A DNA stretch of 64,000 nucleotides from Streptomyces hyderabadensis (GCF_020404845.1 NZ_JAIOJZ010000043.1:1-64000), one strand, 5' to 3'. Shown: positions 40,415 through 49,493, counted from the stretch's first letter. Made by a program: numbers and translations. The notes: generated by a model not told the origin, from the sequence alone.

Positions 40415-41947
40415 GTGGCAGCAGCACCAGTCTGGAGTGTCGACCCCCGTACCGGGAAGCAGCGTGAACAGGTCGCGGTGGAAGCCACGGCCCAGGAGGT
40501 GGACGCCGCCGTCCGGGCCGCGCACGCCGCCCGGGACGCCCTCGCCGACCGCACCGTCCGCGCGGCCTTCCTGCGCAGCGCCGCCGACGAGCTGAAGGCG
40601 GCCGAGAGCACCCTCGTCGAGGTCGCCGACGCGGAGACCGCGCTCGGCCCGGTCCGGCTCACCGGCGAACTCGCCCGCACCTGCTACCAGCTGCGGGCCT
40701 TCGCCGACATCGTGGACGAGGGCGAGTACCTCGGCGTGGTCGTCAACCACCCCGACGACACCGCCACCCCGCCCATCCCGGACCTGCGCCGCTACAAGGT
40801 GCCGCTCGGCGTCGTCGCCGTCTACTCGGCCTCCAACTTCCCCTTCGCCTTCTCCGTCCCCGGCGGCGACACCGCGAGCGCGCTCGCGGCCGGCTGCCCG
40901 GTCGTGGTCAAGGCCCACCCCGACCACCCGGCCCTGTCCGAGCTGGTCGCCAAGGTGCTGCGCCGGGCCGCGGCCCGCCACGGCATCCCGGACGGGGTCC
41001 TCGGCCTGGTGCACGGCTTCGAGGCGGGCGTCGAGCTGATCAAGCACCCGCTGGTCGCCGCGGCGGGCTTCACGGGGTCGGTGCGCGGTGGCCGCGCGCT
41101 GTTCGACGCGGCGGCGGCGCGTCCGGTGCCGATCCCCTTCCACGGCGAGCTGGGCTCGCTGAACCCGGTCGTCGTCACGGAGGCGGCGGCGGCCGAGCGG
41201 GCGGAGGCGATCGGCGCGGGGCTGGCCGGTTCGATGACGCTGGGTGTCGGGCAGTTCTGCGTGAAGCCCGGCCTGGTGCTGGTGCCGGCGGGCGACGCCG
41301 GTGACGGCCTGGTCAAGTCCCTCACCGACGCGGTCAGCGCCACCGACGCCGGTGTGCTCCTCGACCACCGCATGCGGGACAACTTCGTCGCGGGCGTCGC
41401 CGAGCGCGCCGCGCTGCCCGACGTCGACTCCCCGGTGACCCCGGGCGCGGGCGGCGAGCACACCGTCAGCCCCGGGTTCCTCACGGTGCCGGCGGCGCGG
41501 CTGGCGGACGGGGGCGAGCACGACCTGCTCCTGGAGGAGTGCTTCGGGCCGGTCACCGTGGTGGCCCGGTACGCCGACGAGGGGGAGGTGCGGGGGGTGC
41601 TGTCGCGACTGCCGGGGAACCTGACGGCGACCGTGCAGCTCTCTGCCGAGGAGGCGGCGGGAGAGAGTGCCGGGGCGGCTGCTCTTCTCGCCGAGGTGAC
41701 GCCGCTGGCGGGGCGGGTGCTGGTCAACGGCTGGCCTACGGGGGTTGCCGTGGCGGCGGCTCAGCAGCACGGGGGGCCGTACCCGGCGACGACTTCGACG
41801 TCCACGTCGGTGGGGGGTACGGCTATCGAGCGGTGGCTGCGGCCGGTGGCCTATCAGGGGGTGCCGGAGGCCTTGCTGCCGGTGGAGCTTCGGGATGACA
41901 ATCCGCTGGGGCTGCCGCGGCGGTTCAACGGAGTGCTTGAGCGGTAG
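40415..41947 (+). CDS. Aldehyde dehydrogenase, likely 2-oxoglutarate semialdehyde dehydrogenase
   Basis: The 510-residue protein belongs to the NADP-dependent ALDH branch that includes 2-oxoglutarate semialdehyde dehydrogenase. Features are YSASNFPFAFSVPGGDTASALAAGCPVVVKAHP (cofactor-binding Asn and Lys), GFTGSVRGGRALFDAAA, FHGELGSLNPVVV (Glu) and LGVGQFCVKPGLV (catalytic Cys). It would convert the semialdehyde made by KdgD and by the DapA-like enzyme to 2-oxoglutarate. GTG 40415 lies 6 bases after GGAGGG. It is divergent from the IclR gene. Confidence 0.86.
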   Translation: MAAAPVWSVDPRTGKQREQVAVEATAQEVDAAVRAAHAARDALADRTVRAAFLRSAADELKAAESTLVEVADAETALGPVRLTGELARTCYQLRAFADIVDEGEYLGVVVNHPDDTATPPIPDLRRYKVPLGVVAVYSASNFPFAFSVPGGDTASALAAGCPVVVKAHPDHPALSELVAKVLRRAAARHGIPDGVLGLVHGFEAGVELIKHPLVAAAGFTGSVRGGRALFDAAAARPVPIPFHGELGSLNPVVVTEAAAAERAEAIGAGLAGSMTLGVGQFCVKPGLVLVPAGDAGDGLVKSLTDAVSATDAGVLLDHRMRDNFVAGVAERAALPDVDSPVTPGAGGEHTVSPGFLTVPAARLADGGEHDLLLEECFGPVTVVARYADEGEVRGVLSRLPGNLTATVQLSAEEAAGESAGAAALLAEVTPLAGRVLVNGWPTGVAVAAAQQHGGPYPATTSTSTSVGGTAIERWLRPVAYQGVPEALLPVELRDDNPLGLPRRFNGVLER

Positions 41948-41998
41948 GTTCGCGGTCGCGCCGTAGGGGTGCGGTTGCATGGCGAGTGCGGCGTCGTC

Positions 41999-42027
41999 GT
42001 GGCTTGTCGCGCAGTTCCCCGCGCCCC
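41999..42027 (+). repeat. Dispersed 29-base repeat, copy 2
   Basis: Identical to 31716-31744; here it runs on into GCCCC-TTA-GGC. It is in the 115-base gap after the aldehyde dehydrogenase gene and just before the DUF1349 gene. Confidence 0.75.
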
Positions 42028-42062
42028 TTAGGCGACTTCCCTCCGCCTGCGAAGATCAGTGC

Positions 42063-42671
42063 ATGACTCTTGAACTTGCCGAACTGCCGTTTCCCCTCCG
42101 TCCTTATGGGCCCGACGGCCAATGGTCCTACGCCGACGGTGTGCTCACCGGGGTCGCCGGGGCCCGGCAGGACCGGTTCGTGCCGCCCACCGGGGAGTCG
42201 CTGGAGTCCGTGGCCGACGCGCCGCGGTTGCTGGGGGCGCCCGAGGGGGACTTCCAGCTGATCGCCCGCGTCACCGTCGGGTTCCGCGGGGCCTTCGACG
42301 CCGGAGTGCTCTATGTGCACGTGGGGGAGCGGGCCTGGGCCAAGCTGTGTCTTGAGTACTCGCCGGACGTGGCCACCGTCTGCACGGTGGTCACCCGGGG
42401 GCACTCCGACGACTGCAACTCCTTCACCGTCGAGGGGGACTCCGTCTGGTTCCGGGTCAGCCGCAGCGGACGGGCCTTCGCCTTCCACGCCTCCCTGGAC
42501 GGGGAGCGCTGGACCTTCGTACGGCTCTTCACGCTGGGTGACGAGAGGGAGACGGGTGCGGCCCTGGTCGGGTTCCTGGCGCAGGCGCCGACGGGGGAGG
42601 GCTGCACGGTGACGTACGACCACCTGGAGTTCCGGGCGGGCTGGCCCGCGGACCTGCGGGACGGCAGCTGA
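42063..42671 (+). CDS. DUF1349 domain protein (concanavalin A-like fold)
   Basis: The 202-residue soluble protein of beta-sandwich type matches DUF1349 by GDFQLIARVTVGFRGAFDAGVLYVHVGERAWAKLCLEYS and HSDDCNSFTVEGDSVWFRVSRSGRAFAFHASLDG. Relatives bind carbohydrates or accompany GH43 modules; the function here is unknown. The GH43 protein at 28650-30206 has a similar C-terminal fold. Confidence 0.84.
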   Translation: MTLELAELPFPLRPYGPDGQWSYADGVLTGVAGARQDRFVPPTGESLESVADAPRLLGAPEGDFQLIARVTVGFRGAFDAGVLYVHVGERAWAKLCLEYSPDVATVCTVVTRGHSDDCNSFTVEGDSVWFRVSRSGRAFAFHASLDGERWTFVRLFTLGDERETGAALVGFLAQAPTGEGCTVTYDHLEFRAGWPADLRDGS

Positions 42672-42759
42672 CGGCGGGAATGGGACGCGCTGCTTGAACG
42701 TTCACGTACGACGGCGGAGAGGGTCTCCGCCGCCGTACGACCTGGAGAAGAGCCGAGAC

Positions 42760-43473
42760 ATGCGCGTCGAGATCTGGAGCGACATCGCCTGCCCCTGGTG
42801 CTACGTGGGCAAGGCCCGCTTCGAGAAGGCGCTCGCGGCCTTCCCGCACCGGGACGGGGTCGAGGTGGTCCACCGTTCCTTCGAGCTGGACCCCGGGCGG
42901 GCCAAGGACGACGTGCAGCCGGTGCTGACGATGCTCACCGCCAAGTACGGCATGAGCCAGGCGCAGGCGCAGGCCGGTGAGGACAACCTCGGCGCTCAGG
43001 CCGCCGCCGAGGGCCTGGACTACCGCACCCGGGACCGCGACCACGGCAGCACCTTCGACATGCACCGCCTGCTGCACCTGGCCAAGGAACGCGGGCGGCA
43101 CGAGGCCCTGCTGGACGCGTTCTACCGGGGCAACTTCGCCGAGGAGCGCTCCGTGTTCAACGACGACGCCCGGCTCGTGGAGCTGGCCGTCGGCGCCGGG
43201 CTCGACGCCGAGGAGGTGCGCGCGGTGCTCGCCGACCCCGCCGCCTACGCCGACGCGGTGCGCGCCGACGAGCGCGAGGCCGCCCAGCTCGGGGCCACCG
43301 GGGTGCCGTTCTTCGTCCTCGACCGCGCCTACGGCGTCTCGGGCGCCCAGCCCGCCGAGGTCTTCACGAAGGCGCTGACCCAGGCGTGGGGCGAGCGCAC
43401 GCCGCTGAAGCTGGTCGACGACGGGGACGCCCAGGCCTGCGGTCCGGACGGGTGCGCGGTGCCCCAGGAGTGA
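42760..43473 (+). CDS. DsbA family oxidoreductase (FrnE-like)
   Basis: The 237-residue cytoplasmic thioredoxin-fold protein has the active site CPWC in EIWSDIACPWCYVGKARFE. The helical insert is DNLGAQAAAEGLDYRTRDRDHGSTFDMHRLLHLAKERG, with cis-Pro in GATGVPFFVLDRAYGVSGAQP. It belongs to the FrnE/2-hydroxychromene isomerase-like group of cytoplasmic disulfide or GSH/mycothiol-linked enzymes. ATG 42760 starts the domain directly; upstream in-frame codons are unsupported. Confidence 0.87.
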   Translation: MRVEIWSDIACPWCYVGKARFEKALAAFPHRDGVEVVHRSFELDPGRAKDDVQPVLTMLTAKYGMSQAQAQAGEDNLGAQAAAEGLDYRTRDRDHGSTFDMHRLLHLAKERGRHEALLDAFYRGNFAEERSVFNDDARLVELAVGAGLDAEEVRAVLADPAAYADAVRADEREAAQLGATGVPFFVLDRAYGVSGAQPAEVFTKALTQAWGERTPLKLVDDGDAQACGPDGCAVPQE

Positions 43474-43580
43474 AGGGCCGGCCGCAAGCCCAGGTGAGGG
43501 CCCGTGCATAAGCGATGCTTGGAGAAACCGCGTAGAAATACGCAATGGACGGGGAGGTCGCGGGGCCGCACAGTGGTGCC

Positions 43581-44639
43581 ATGGAGAGCTTCGAGAATGT
43601 CGTCCGTACCGAGTTCGCCCCGAAGACCACCTATCTGAACACCGCCAGCACCGGCCTGCTGCCCGCCCGGACCCTCGTGGCCATGCGCGACGCAGCGGCC
43701 TCGGCGGCCGAGGGGCAGCCGCTCGACATGTTCGCCGACGTCGAGGCGTCCCGGGCCGCGTACGCCCGGCTCGTGGGGGTGCCCGCCACCCGGGTGGCGA
43801 CCGGCGCGTCCGTCGCCACGTTCAGTGGGCTCGTCGCCGCGTCGCTGCCTCCGGGGGCCGAAGTCCTCACCGCGGAGGCCGACTTCAGCTCCCTGGTGAA
43901 CCCGCTGTACACCCGCGGGGACCTGAAGGTGCGCAGCGTGCCGCTGGAACGGCTCGCCGAGTCCGTGGGGCCGGACACCGCGCTCGTCGCGGTCAGTTCC
44001 GTGCAGTCCGCCGACGGGCGGCTCGCCGACCTGACCGCGCTGCGGGACGCCGCCCGGGCGCACGGGGCGCGGACGCTGATCGACGTCTCCCAGGCGAACG
44101 GCTGGCTGCCGACGGCCGCGGACGACTTCGACTACGTCACCGCCGTCGGCTACAAGTGGGTGCTCTGCCCGCGCGGCGTCGCCTTCCTCGTCGTGCCCGA
44201 GGACCTGGGGGCGGCGGCCGGGCTGACGCCGCTGTTCGCCGGGTGGGCGACCGGTGAGCGCCCCTGGGACAGCTGCTACGGCCCCGTCGAGGAACTCGCG
44301 CACTCCGCACGGCGGTTCGACGAGAGCCCCGCGCTGTTCTCGTACACCGGTGCCCGGCACTCCCTGGCCCTGATGGAGGAGCTGGGCGTCGACGCGGTGC
44401 ACGCCCACGACACCCGGCTGGCCGACCGGTTCCGCGCGGGGGTGCGCTCGCTGGGGCACGAGCCGGTGGACGCGCCGGGCTCGGCGATCGTGTCCGTGCC
44501 GGGACTCGGCCACCGGCAGGGCGGACTGGGCGAGGCCGGCGTCCAGGTCTCCGACCGGGCGGGCAACCTGCGGGCCGCCTTCCACGTGTACAACACCGAG
44601 GCCGACGTGGACCGGCTGCTCGACGTGCTGGCGGGCTGA
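43581..44639 (+). CDS. Class V aminotransferase family PLP enzyme
   Basis: The 352-residue fold-type I PLP enzyme of the kynureninase/isopenicillin-epimerase/cysteine desulfurase-like class has TYLNTASTGLLP, TLIDVSQANGWLPTAADDFDYVTAVGYKWVLCPRG (PLP Asp and Lys) and FSYTGARHSLALMEELG. The reaction is unknown. ATG 43581 or 43545 are both possible; neither has a strong ribosome binding site. A terminator shared with ectD follows. Confidence 0.82.
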   Translation: MESFENVVRTEFAPKTTYLNTASTGLLPARTLVAMRDAAASAAEGQPLDMFADVEASRAAYARLVGVPATRVATGASVATFSGLVAASLPPGAEVLTAEADFSSLVNPLYTRGDLKVRSVPLERLAESVGPDTALVAVSSVQSADGRLADLTALRDAARAHGARTLIDVSQANGWLPTAADDFDYVTAVGYKWVLCPRGVAFLVVPEDLGAAAGLTPLFAGWATGERPWDSCYGPVEELAHSARRFDESPALFSYTGARHSLALMEELGVDAVHAHDTRLADRFRAGVRSLGHEPVDAPGSAIVSVPGLGHRQGGLGEAGVQVSDRAGNLRAAFHVYNTEADVDRLLDVLAG

Positions 44640-44666
44640 CCCGCGGCAGGGCCGGGAAGAAAATAT

Positions 44667-44708
44667 CGGGCAGGGGCCTCCCGTCCCACACGAAAAGGCC
44701 CCTGCCCG
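44667..44708. terminator. Bidirectional terminator between the aminotransferase gene and ectD
   Basis: Perfect 13-base arms, 44667-44679 and 44696-44708, surround a 16-base loop between two convergent genes. It ends the ectABCD transcript from one side. Confidence 0.85.
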
Positions 44709-44723
44709 AGTCTCAGACGCGGG

Positions 44724-45620
44724 TCACTTCACCGGGGTGAAGTCCCGCGCGCCGATGAACTCCGGCCGCCGGATGGGAGCCGCGAACGGCTCCACGGCCG
44801 TGTTCTCCACGCTGTTGAACACGATGAACACGTTGCTGCGCGGGAACGGCGTGATGTTGTCGCCCGACCCGTGCATGCAGTTGCAGTCGAACCAGGTCGC
44901 CGAGCCCGCCTTGCCGGTGAACAGCTTGATGCCGTACTCGGAGGCCATCTTCGTCAGCGCCTCGTCGGACGGCGTCCCCGCGTCCTGCATCTGCAGGGAC
45001 TTCTTGTAGTTGTCCTTCGGCGTGGCCCCCGCGCACCCGAGGAACGTCTTGTGCGACCCCGGCATGATCATCAGACCGCCGTTGGTGTCGAAGTTCTCCG
45101 TGAGCGCGATCGAGACCGAGATCGTGCGCATGTTGGGCAGGCCGTCCTCGGCGTGCCAGGTCTCGAAGTCCGAGTGCCAGTAGAAGCCGCTGGCCCCGAA
45201 GCCCGGCTTGACGTTGATCCGCGACTGGTGGACGTAGACGTCCGAGCCCAGGATCTGCCGGGCCCGCCCGACCACGCGCTCGTCGCGCACCAGCTTGGCG
45301 AAGACCTCACTGATCTTGTGCACCTCGAAGACCGACCGGATCTCCTTGGACTGCGGCTCCACGATCGAGCGCTCGTCCGCGCGGATGGCCGGGTCGGTGG
45401 TGAGCCGCTCCAGCTCCCGCTGGTACTCGGCGACCTCCTCCGGCGCGATCAGCTGGTCGATGGCGAGGAAGCCGTCGCGGTCGAGGGACTGGAGGTCACC
45501 CGCCGAGACCGGACCGGGCGTGTCCGGGGAACCCCAGACCACCGGGTCCTGCCGGGGAGTCGCCACCTCGGTGGCGCCGCGGGTGGGATAGAGGTCGGTG
45601 ACGTTCGTGGTCGTGGTCAC
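44724..45620 (-). CDS. ectD: Ectoine 5-hydroxylase
   Basis: The 298-residue 2-oxoglutarate/Fe(II) dioxygenase has the EctD signature FYWHSDFETWHAEDGLPNMR, with the His-x-Asp iron ligands, and the distal His in DCNCMHGSGDN. SRINVKPGFGASG and LGCAGATPKDNYKKSLQ also match EctD. It converts ectoine to 5-hydroxyectoine. It is the last gene of the operon, 6 bases after ectC, followed by a terminator. Confidence 0.96.
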   Translation of the reverse strand: MTTTTNVTDLYPTRGATEVATPRQDPVVWGSPDTPGPVSAGDLQSLDRDGFLAIDQLIAPEEVAEYQRELERLTTDPAIRADERSIVEPQSKEIRSVFEVHKISEVFAKLVRDERVVGRARQILGSDVYVHQSRINVKPGFGASGFYWHSDFETWHAEDGLPNMRTISVSIALTENFDTNGGLMIMPGSHKTFLGCAGATPKDNYKKSLQMQDAGTPSDEALTKMASEYGIKLFTGKAGSATWFDCNCMHGSGDNITPFPRSNVFIVFNSVENTAVEPFAAPIRRPEFIGARDFTPVK

Positions 45621-45626
45621 GGTGAC

Positions 45627-46025
45627 TCACACCTCCTCGGTGAGCAGCGGGTAGACGCCGTTCTCGTCGTGATCCTCCCGTCCGGTGACGGGCGGGTTGA
45701 AGACACAGATGCAGTGGAAGTCCTCCTTGACCTTGAGCGTGTGCCGCTCGTGGCCGTTGAGGAGGTACATCGTGCCCGGCGTGATGTGGTACGTCTTCCC
45801 CGTCTCGCGGTCGGTCAACTCGGCGTCGCCCTTGGTGCAGACGACGGCCTCGATGTGGTTGGCGTACCACATCGACGTCTCCGTACCCGCGTACAGGATC
45901 GTCTCGTGCAGGGAGAAGCCGACCTTCTCCTTGGCGAGGACGATCCGGGTGCTTTCCCAGGTGCCGGACGCGCTCTTCACGTGCCGGTCGGTGCCTTCGA
46001 ACTCCTTGAACGAACGGACGATCAC
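45627..46025 (-). CDS. ectC: Ectoine synthase
   Basis: The 132-residue cupin has the EctC hallmarks [39 protein letters not shown] and [17 protein letters not shown], including the metal ligands Glu, Tyr and His. It cyclises N-gamma-acetyl-diaminobutyrate to ectoine. The GTG at 46025 is the only plausible start; GGAGG lies 12 bases upstream, longer than usual. The 101-base ectB-ectC gap contains a stable hairpin. Confidence 0.96.
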   Translation of the reverse strand: MIVRSFKEFEGTDRHVKSASGTWESTRIVLAKEKVGFSLHETILYAGTETSMWYANHIEAVVCTKGDAELTDRETGKTYHITPGTMYLLNGHERHTLKVKEDFHCICVFNPPVTGREDHDENGVYPLLTEEV

Positions 46026-46066
46026 GGTGTTGCGATGCCTCCTAGGTGAAGGATGTGCAAGGGTCC

Positions 46067-46101
46067 CCGGCGCCTTCGGCCGCGCGGGCGGAAGGCGCCG
46101 G
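46067..46101. terminator. Intercistronic hairpin between ectB and ectC
   Basis: Perfect 11-base arms CCGGCGCCTTC and GAAGGCGCCGG surround a 13-base loop, inside an operon that must be read through. It may act as an attenuator, partial terminator or mRNA-stabilising element setting the EctB to EctC ratio. Confidence 0.65.
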
Positions 46102-46126
46102 AAGCTTGGGTGGTGCGACGTGCGGG

Positions 46127-47398
46127 TCAGGCCGTCTCGCGCACGGCCCGGGCCAGGGTCTTCATGCCCTCGTCCAGCTCGTCGGGCGTGATGGTGAGCG
46201 CGGGCAGCAGCTTGACGACCTCGCTCTCGGGGCCGGAGGTCTCGATGAGCAGGCCCAGCTCGAAGGCGCGCCTGGCGACCCGGCTCGCGCGGCCCTTGTC
46301 GTGGAACTCCAGGCCCCAGACCAGCCCGCGGCCGCGGTACTCCTTGATGTCGGCGAGGTTCTCCTCGGTGATGGCGATCATGTGCTGCTCGACCTGCTCG
46401 CCGCGCTTGCGGGTCTGCTTCTCCATCGCCGACCCGTCGGTCCAGTAGGCCTCCAGCGTGGCGGTCGCCGTGACGAAGGCCGGGTTGTTGCCGCGGAAGG
46501 TGCCGTTGTGCTCGCCCGGCTCCCAGACGTCCAGCTCCGGCTTGAACAGGGTCAGCGCCATGGGCAGGCCGTAGCCGCTGATCGACTTGGAGACGGTGAC
46601 GATGTCCGGCGTGATGCCCGCCTCCTCGAAGGAGAAGAAGGCACCGGTACGGCCGCAGCCCATCTGGATGTCGTCGACGATGAGCAGCATGTCCTGGCGC
46701 TCGCACAGGTCGGCCAGGGCGCGCAGCCACTCGGCCCGGGCGACGTTGATGCCGCCCTCGCCCTGCACCGTCTCGACGATCACGGCGGCCGGCTTGTTCA
46801 GCCCGGAGCCCTGGTCCTCCAGCAGCCGCTCGAACCAGATGAAGTCCTCGACGGTGCCGTCGAAGTAGTTGTCGAACGGCATGGGCGTGCCGTGCACCAG
46901 CGGGATGCCGGCACCGGCCCGCTTGAAGGCGTTGCCGGTCACCGCGAGGGAGCCCAGCGACATGCCGTGGAAGGCGTTGGTGAACGACACGATCGACTCG
47001 CGCCCCTTCACCTTGCGCGCCAGCTTGAGCGCGGACTCGACGGCGTTGGTGCCCGTCGGGCCCGGGAACATGACCTTGTACGGCAGGTCGCGCGGGCGCA
47101 GGATGGTGTTCTGGAACGTCTCCAGGAAGCGGCGCTTGGCGGTCGTCGACATGTCGAGCCCGTGCGTGACGCCGTCCCGCTCCAGGTAGTCGATCAGCGC
47201 GCGTTTCAGGACGGCGTTGTTGTGCCCGTAGTTGAGCGAGCCCGCTCCGGCGAAGAAGTCGAGGTACTCGTGGCCGTCCTCGTCGTACATGCGGCTGCCG
47301 ACCGCACGGTCGAAGACGGTGGGCCAGCCGCGGCAGTAGCTGCGCACCTCGGACTCGACGGTCTCGAAGACGCTGAGGTCGGGCTGGGTGATGGTCAC
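46127..47398 (-). CDS. ectB: L-2,4-diaminobutyrate:2-oxoglutarate aminotransferase
   Basis: The 423-residue class III PLP aminotransferase of EctB type has [60 protein letters not shown] (PLP-contacting Asp) and [14 protein letters not shown] (Schiff-base Lys). It makes diaminobutyrate from aspartate semialdehyde, the first step of ectoine synthesis. GTG 47398 follows GAGGAG. The 125-base gap to ectA holds small hairpins only. Confidence 0.96.
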   Translation of the reverse strand: MTITQPDLSVFETVESEVRSYCRGWPTVFDRAVGSRMYDEDGHEYLDFFAGAGSLNYGHNNAVLKRALIDYLERDGVTHGLDMSTTAKRRFLETFQNTILRPRDLPYKVMFPGPTGTNAVESALKLARKVKGRESIVSFTNAFHGMSLGSLAVTGNAFKRAGAGIPLVHGTPMPFDNYFDGTVEDFIWFERLLEDQGSGLNKPAAVIVETVQGEGGINVARAEWLRALADLCERQDMLLIVDDIQMGCGRTGAFFSFEEAGITPDIVTVSKSISGYGLPMALTLFKPELDVWEPGEHNGTFRGNNPAFVTATATLEAYWTDGSAMEKQTRKRGEQVEQHMIAITEENLADIKEYRGRGLVWGLEFHDKGRASRVARRAFELGLLIETSGPESEVVKLLPALTITPDELDEGMKTLARAVRETA

Positions 47399-47523
47399 GA
47401 CGAATCGCTCCTCGTGGGGTGAGGTGGGAGAGGAAGGTCGTACGGATCCGGGGACCGGTGCGGTCCGCCGGGAAGTCTGTGGGGCCCACTGGCACGGGGT
47501 GCCGGGCCGTCCGGGCGGCCGGG

Positions 47524-48036
47524 TCAGCCGGTGGCGGACAGGGGGCCTATGCGGTACAGCACCTCGGGCTCGTGCGGTCCGTCGGGGAACACGTCCGTGT
47601 CGAACAGCACCTCGCGCTCCAGCCGGGCGCCGCGGCGCTCGGCGAACGAGGTGAACAGCCGCTGGGAGGCGGTGTTGTCGGGGGAGATGGTGGTCTCCAG
47701 GGTGGTCAGCCCGTGTTCCGCGACGGTCCGCTCGGCCAGCCCGTCGAGCAGGGACGCGGCGAGCCGGCGCCCGCGGTACGCCTCGTCCACCGCCACCTGC
47801 CACACGAGCAGGGTGTCCGGGCGGTCCGGTCGTACGTATCCGGTGACGAAGCCGACCGGCTCACCGCTCTCGTCGCGGGCGACGGCCGACGTGGCGGCGA
47901 AGTCCCGGCACCAGAGCAGATAGCTGTAGGAGGAGTTGAGGTCGAGGACCTTGGAATCCCTCGCTATCCGCCACAGGGCGGCGCCGTCGGCCACTCTCGG
48001 ACGATCGATTTGCAGGTCTGCTTGCGCGGCAGTCAT
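47524..48036 (-). CDS. ectA: L-2,4-diaminobutyrate N-gamma-acetyltransferase
   Basis: The 170-residue GNAT enzyme has the EctA motif [18 protein letters not shown], the acetyl-CoA loop [20 protein letters not shown] and [13 protein letters not shown]. It acetylates diaminobutyrate. ATG 48036 gives the normal family length. No Shine-Dalgarno sequence precedes it; instead a large A/T-rich dyad abuts the start codon. It is the first gene of ectABCD. Confidence 0.95.
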   Translation of the reverse strand: MTAAQADLQIDRPRVADGAALWRIARDSKVLDLNSSYSYLLWCRDFAATSAVARDESGEPVGFVTGYVRPDRPDTLLVWQVAVDEAYRGRRLAASLLDGLAERTVAEHGLTTLETTISPDNTASQRLFTSFAERRGARLEREVLFDTDVFPDGPHEPEVLYRIGPLSATG

Positions 48037-48071
48037 GCAAATTGAATTTACCGAGCGAAATTCAAAATTGC
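48037..48071. promoter_or_regulatory. Large A/T-rich dyad abutting the ectA start codon
   Basis: The arms are GCAA-a-TTGAATTT (48037-48049) and AAATTCAA-aa-TTGC (48058-48071), with an 8-base centre. The core TTGAATTT/AAATTCAA is perfect. Its composition stands out from the surroundings. It could be a repressor operator or a leader hairpin occluding the ectA start. The rest of the gap up to 48318 carries the presumed ect promoter and no gene I can support. Confidence 0.65.
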
Positions 48072-48318
48072 ATCGCCGGATGGGGTTACGAATGGGCGCC
48101 TCGTGTGTTATCACGCGGGCGCGTGCTTCCGCGCGAGGCGGCGGCGTTATGAGGGGATTTGCCGGGGAGGTAAGCCGCAAAGCGGGCAGCATGTGGATCG
48201 GGTCACAATCGCGTAACCCGTGCGAGACGTGTCCGAAATGTGAAGATCGGCAGTCGTGAAATCTTTGTGTTTAGGTCCGGGGAAAGCGGGCAGAAGAATA
48301 CGGGAAGCTGCGCTGAGT

Positions 48319-48358
48319 GGAATTCCGGAAATCTGCTTGTGCGAGTATCCGGAATTCC
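48319..48358. terminator. Inverted repeat after the class V aminotransferase gene
   Basis: GGAATTCCGGA (48319-48329) and TCCGGAATTCC (48348-48358) form a perfect 11-base hairpin 8 bases past the stop of the minus-strand gene at 48366. Each arm also contains the palindrome GGAATTCC. Confidence 0.6.
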
Positions 48359-48365
48359 CTCCGAT

Positions 48366-49493
48366 TCACCCTTCCGAAAGACCGGGTCCGGCCGGCCGCT
48401 GCCACGTCTCCTCGACGGCCCGCCGGGCGGCCTCCGGGTCGGCCTTCACACCACGCTCGGCCAGCGCGGCACCCAGTGCCGCCAGGCAGGACTGCACGGC
48501 CCCGCGCGTCGCGTTGGGACCGTAGTGGTTGACCCGGATCATCTCGCCCGCCAGCGCGCCGCCGCCCGCGGCCAGCGGCAGCGCCGGATCGGACTCCAGG
48601 GCCCGGGACACCAGCGCGGACGCGTCGACGTCCGGCGGGGTGCGCAGCGTCGTCGCGACCGGCGCCGCCTCCCGCGCCTCGTACACGTACGGCTCGACGC
48701 CGCCCAGCGCGAGCGCGCCGGCCCGGGTGGCCGCCGCGGCCAGGGCGTGCCGCGCCATCACCGTCTCGGCACCCGCCGCCTCGATGCGCTCGACACAGGC
48801 CTCCAGCGCGAGCATCTCCAACTGCGCCGGCGCGTGCAGCAGAGCCTTGCGCCCGCCGTCGATCCACCGCTCCTTCCAGTCGAGGAGCGACAGGTACGAG
48901 TGGCGCGGGGCGTTCGGGTTCGCCGCCATCCGCGCCCAGGCCCGCTCGCTCACCGACACCGCCGAGACCCCGGCCGGACCGCCCATCGCCTTCTGCGCGC
49001 CGATCACGCACAGGTCCACGCCCCACGCGTCCGGCAGCACCGGCTCGGCGCCCACGGAGGCCACCGCGTCCAGGTAGAAGAGCGCCCCGTGCGCCCGCAC
49101 CACCTCGCCGACTTCCGCGACCGGGTTGGTGTTGCCGGTCGCCGCCTCGGCGTGCACGAGGGACACGAAGTCGATCTCCGGGTGTTCGGCGAGGGCCAGC
49201 CGCACCTGCTCCGCGGAGACGGCGGTGTGGAACGGCACGGTGAGGTCGTGCACGGTCGCGCCGCAGTCCCGCAGCCAGTTCCCGAAGGTCTGCCCGTACG
49301 GCCCCGTGACGACGTTCAGCGCGACGGTGCCGGGCCCCGCGGCGGCGCGGATGGCGCCCTCCAGCGGCAGCAGCGCCTCGCCCTGCATGACCACCACGTC
49401 CTGCCCGGTGCCCAGCAGACGCGCGACCCGGTCCTCGATCGCGGCGAAACGTGCGGCGCTCAGCGGGGGGAGGTCCAGGAAGGGGTGGGTCAC
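48366..49493 (-). CDS. Alanine-glyoxylate-type class V aminotransferase
   Basis: The 375-residue PLP enzyme has DVVVMQGEALLPLEGAIRAA, TGPYGQTFGNWLRDCGA, AEAATGNTNPV, DAVASVGAEP (PLP Asp) and CVIGAQKAMGGPAG (Schiff-base Lys). It is close to the serine-pyruvate/alanine-glyoxylate/ureidoglycine aminotransferase group (PucG-like), but no purine catabolism genes are nearby. GTG 49493 was chosen from family length. It is on the same strand as ectABCD but separated by a hairpin and 329 bases. Confidence 0.84.
   Translation of the reverse strand: MTHPFLDLPPLSAARFAAIEDRVARLLGTGQDVVVMQGEALLPLEGAIRAAAGPGTVALNVVTGPYGQTFGNWLRDCGATVHDLTVPFHTAVSAEQVRLALAEHPEIDFVSLVHAEAATGNTNPVAEVGEVVRAHGALFYLDAVASVGAEPVLPDAWGVDLCVIGAQKAMGGPAGVSAVSVSERAWARMAANPNAPRHSYLSLLDWKERWIDGGRKALLHAPAQLEMLALEACVERIEAAGAETVMARHALAAAATRAGALALGGVEPYVYEAREAAPVATTLRTPPDVDASALVSRALESDPALPLAAGGGALAGEMIRVNHYGPNATRGAVQSCLAALGAALAERGVKADPEAARRAVEETWQRPAGPGLSEG

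Noticed and set aside
47399-47523. Terminator between ectA and ectB
   Set aside because: Only a 5-base GGACC/GGTCC hairpin is visible, too weak to call, and the genes are clearly one operon.
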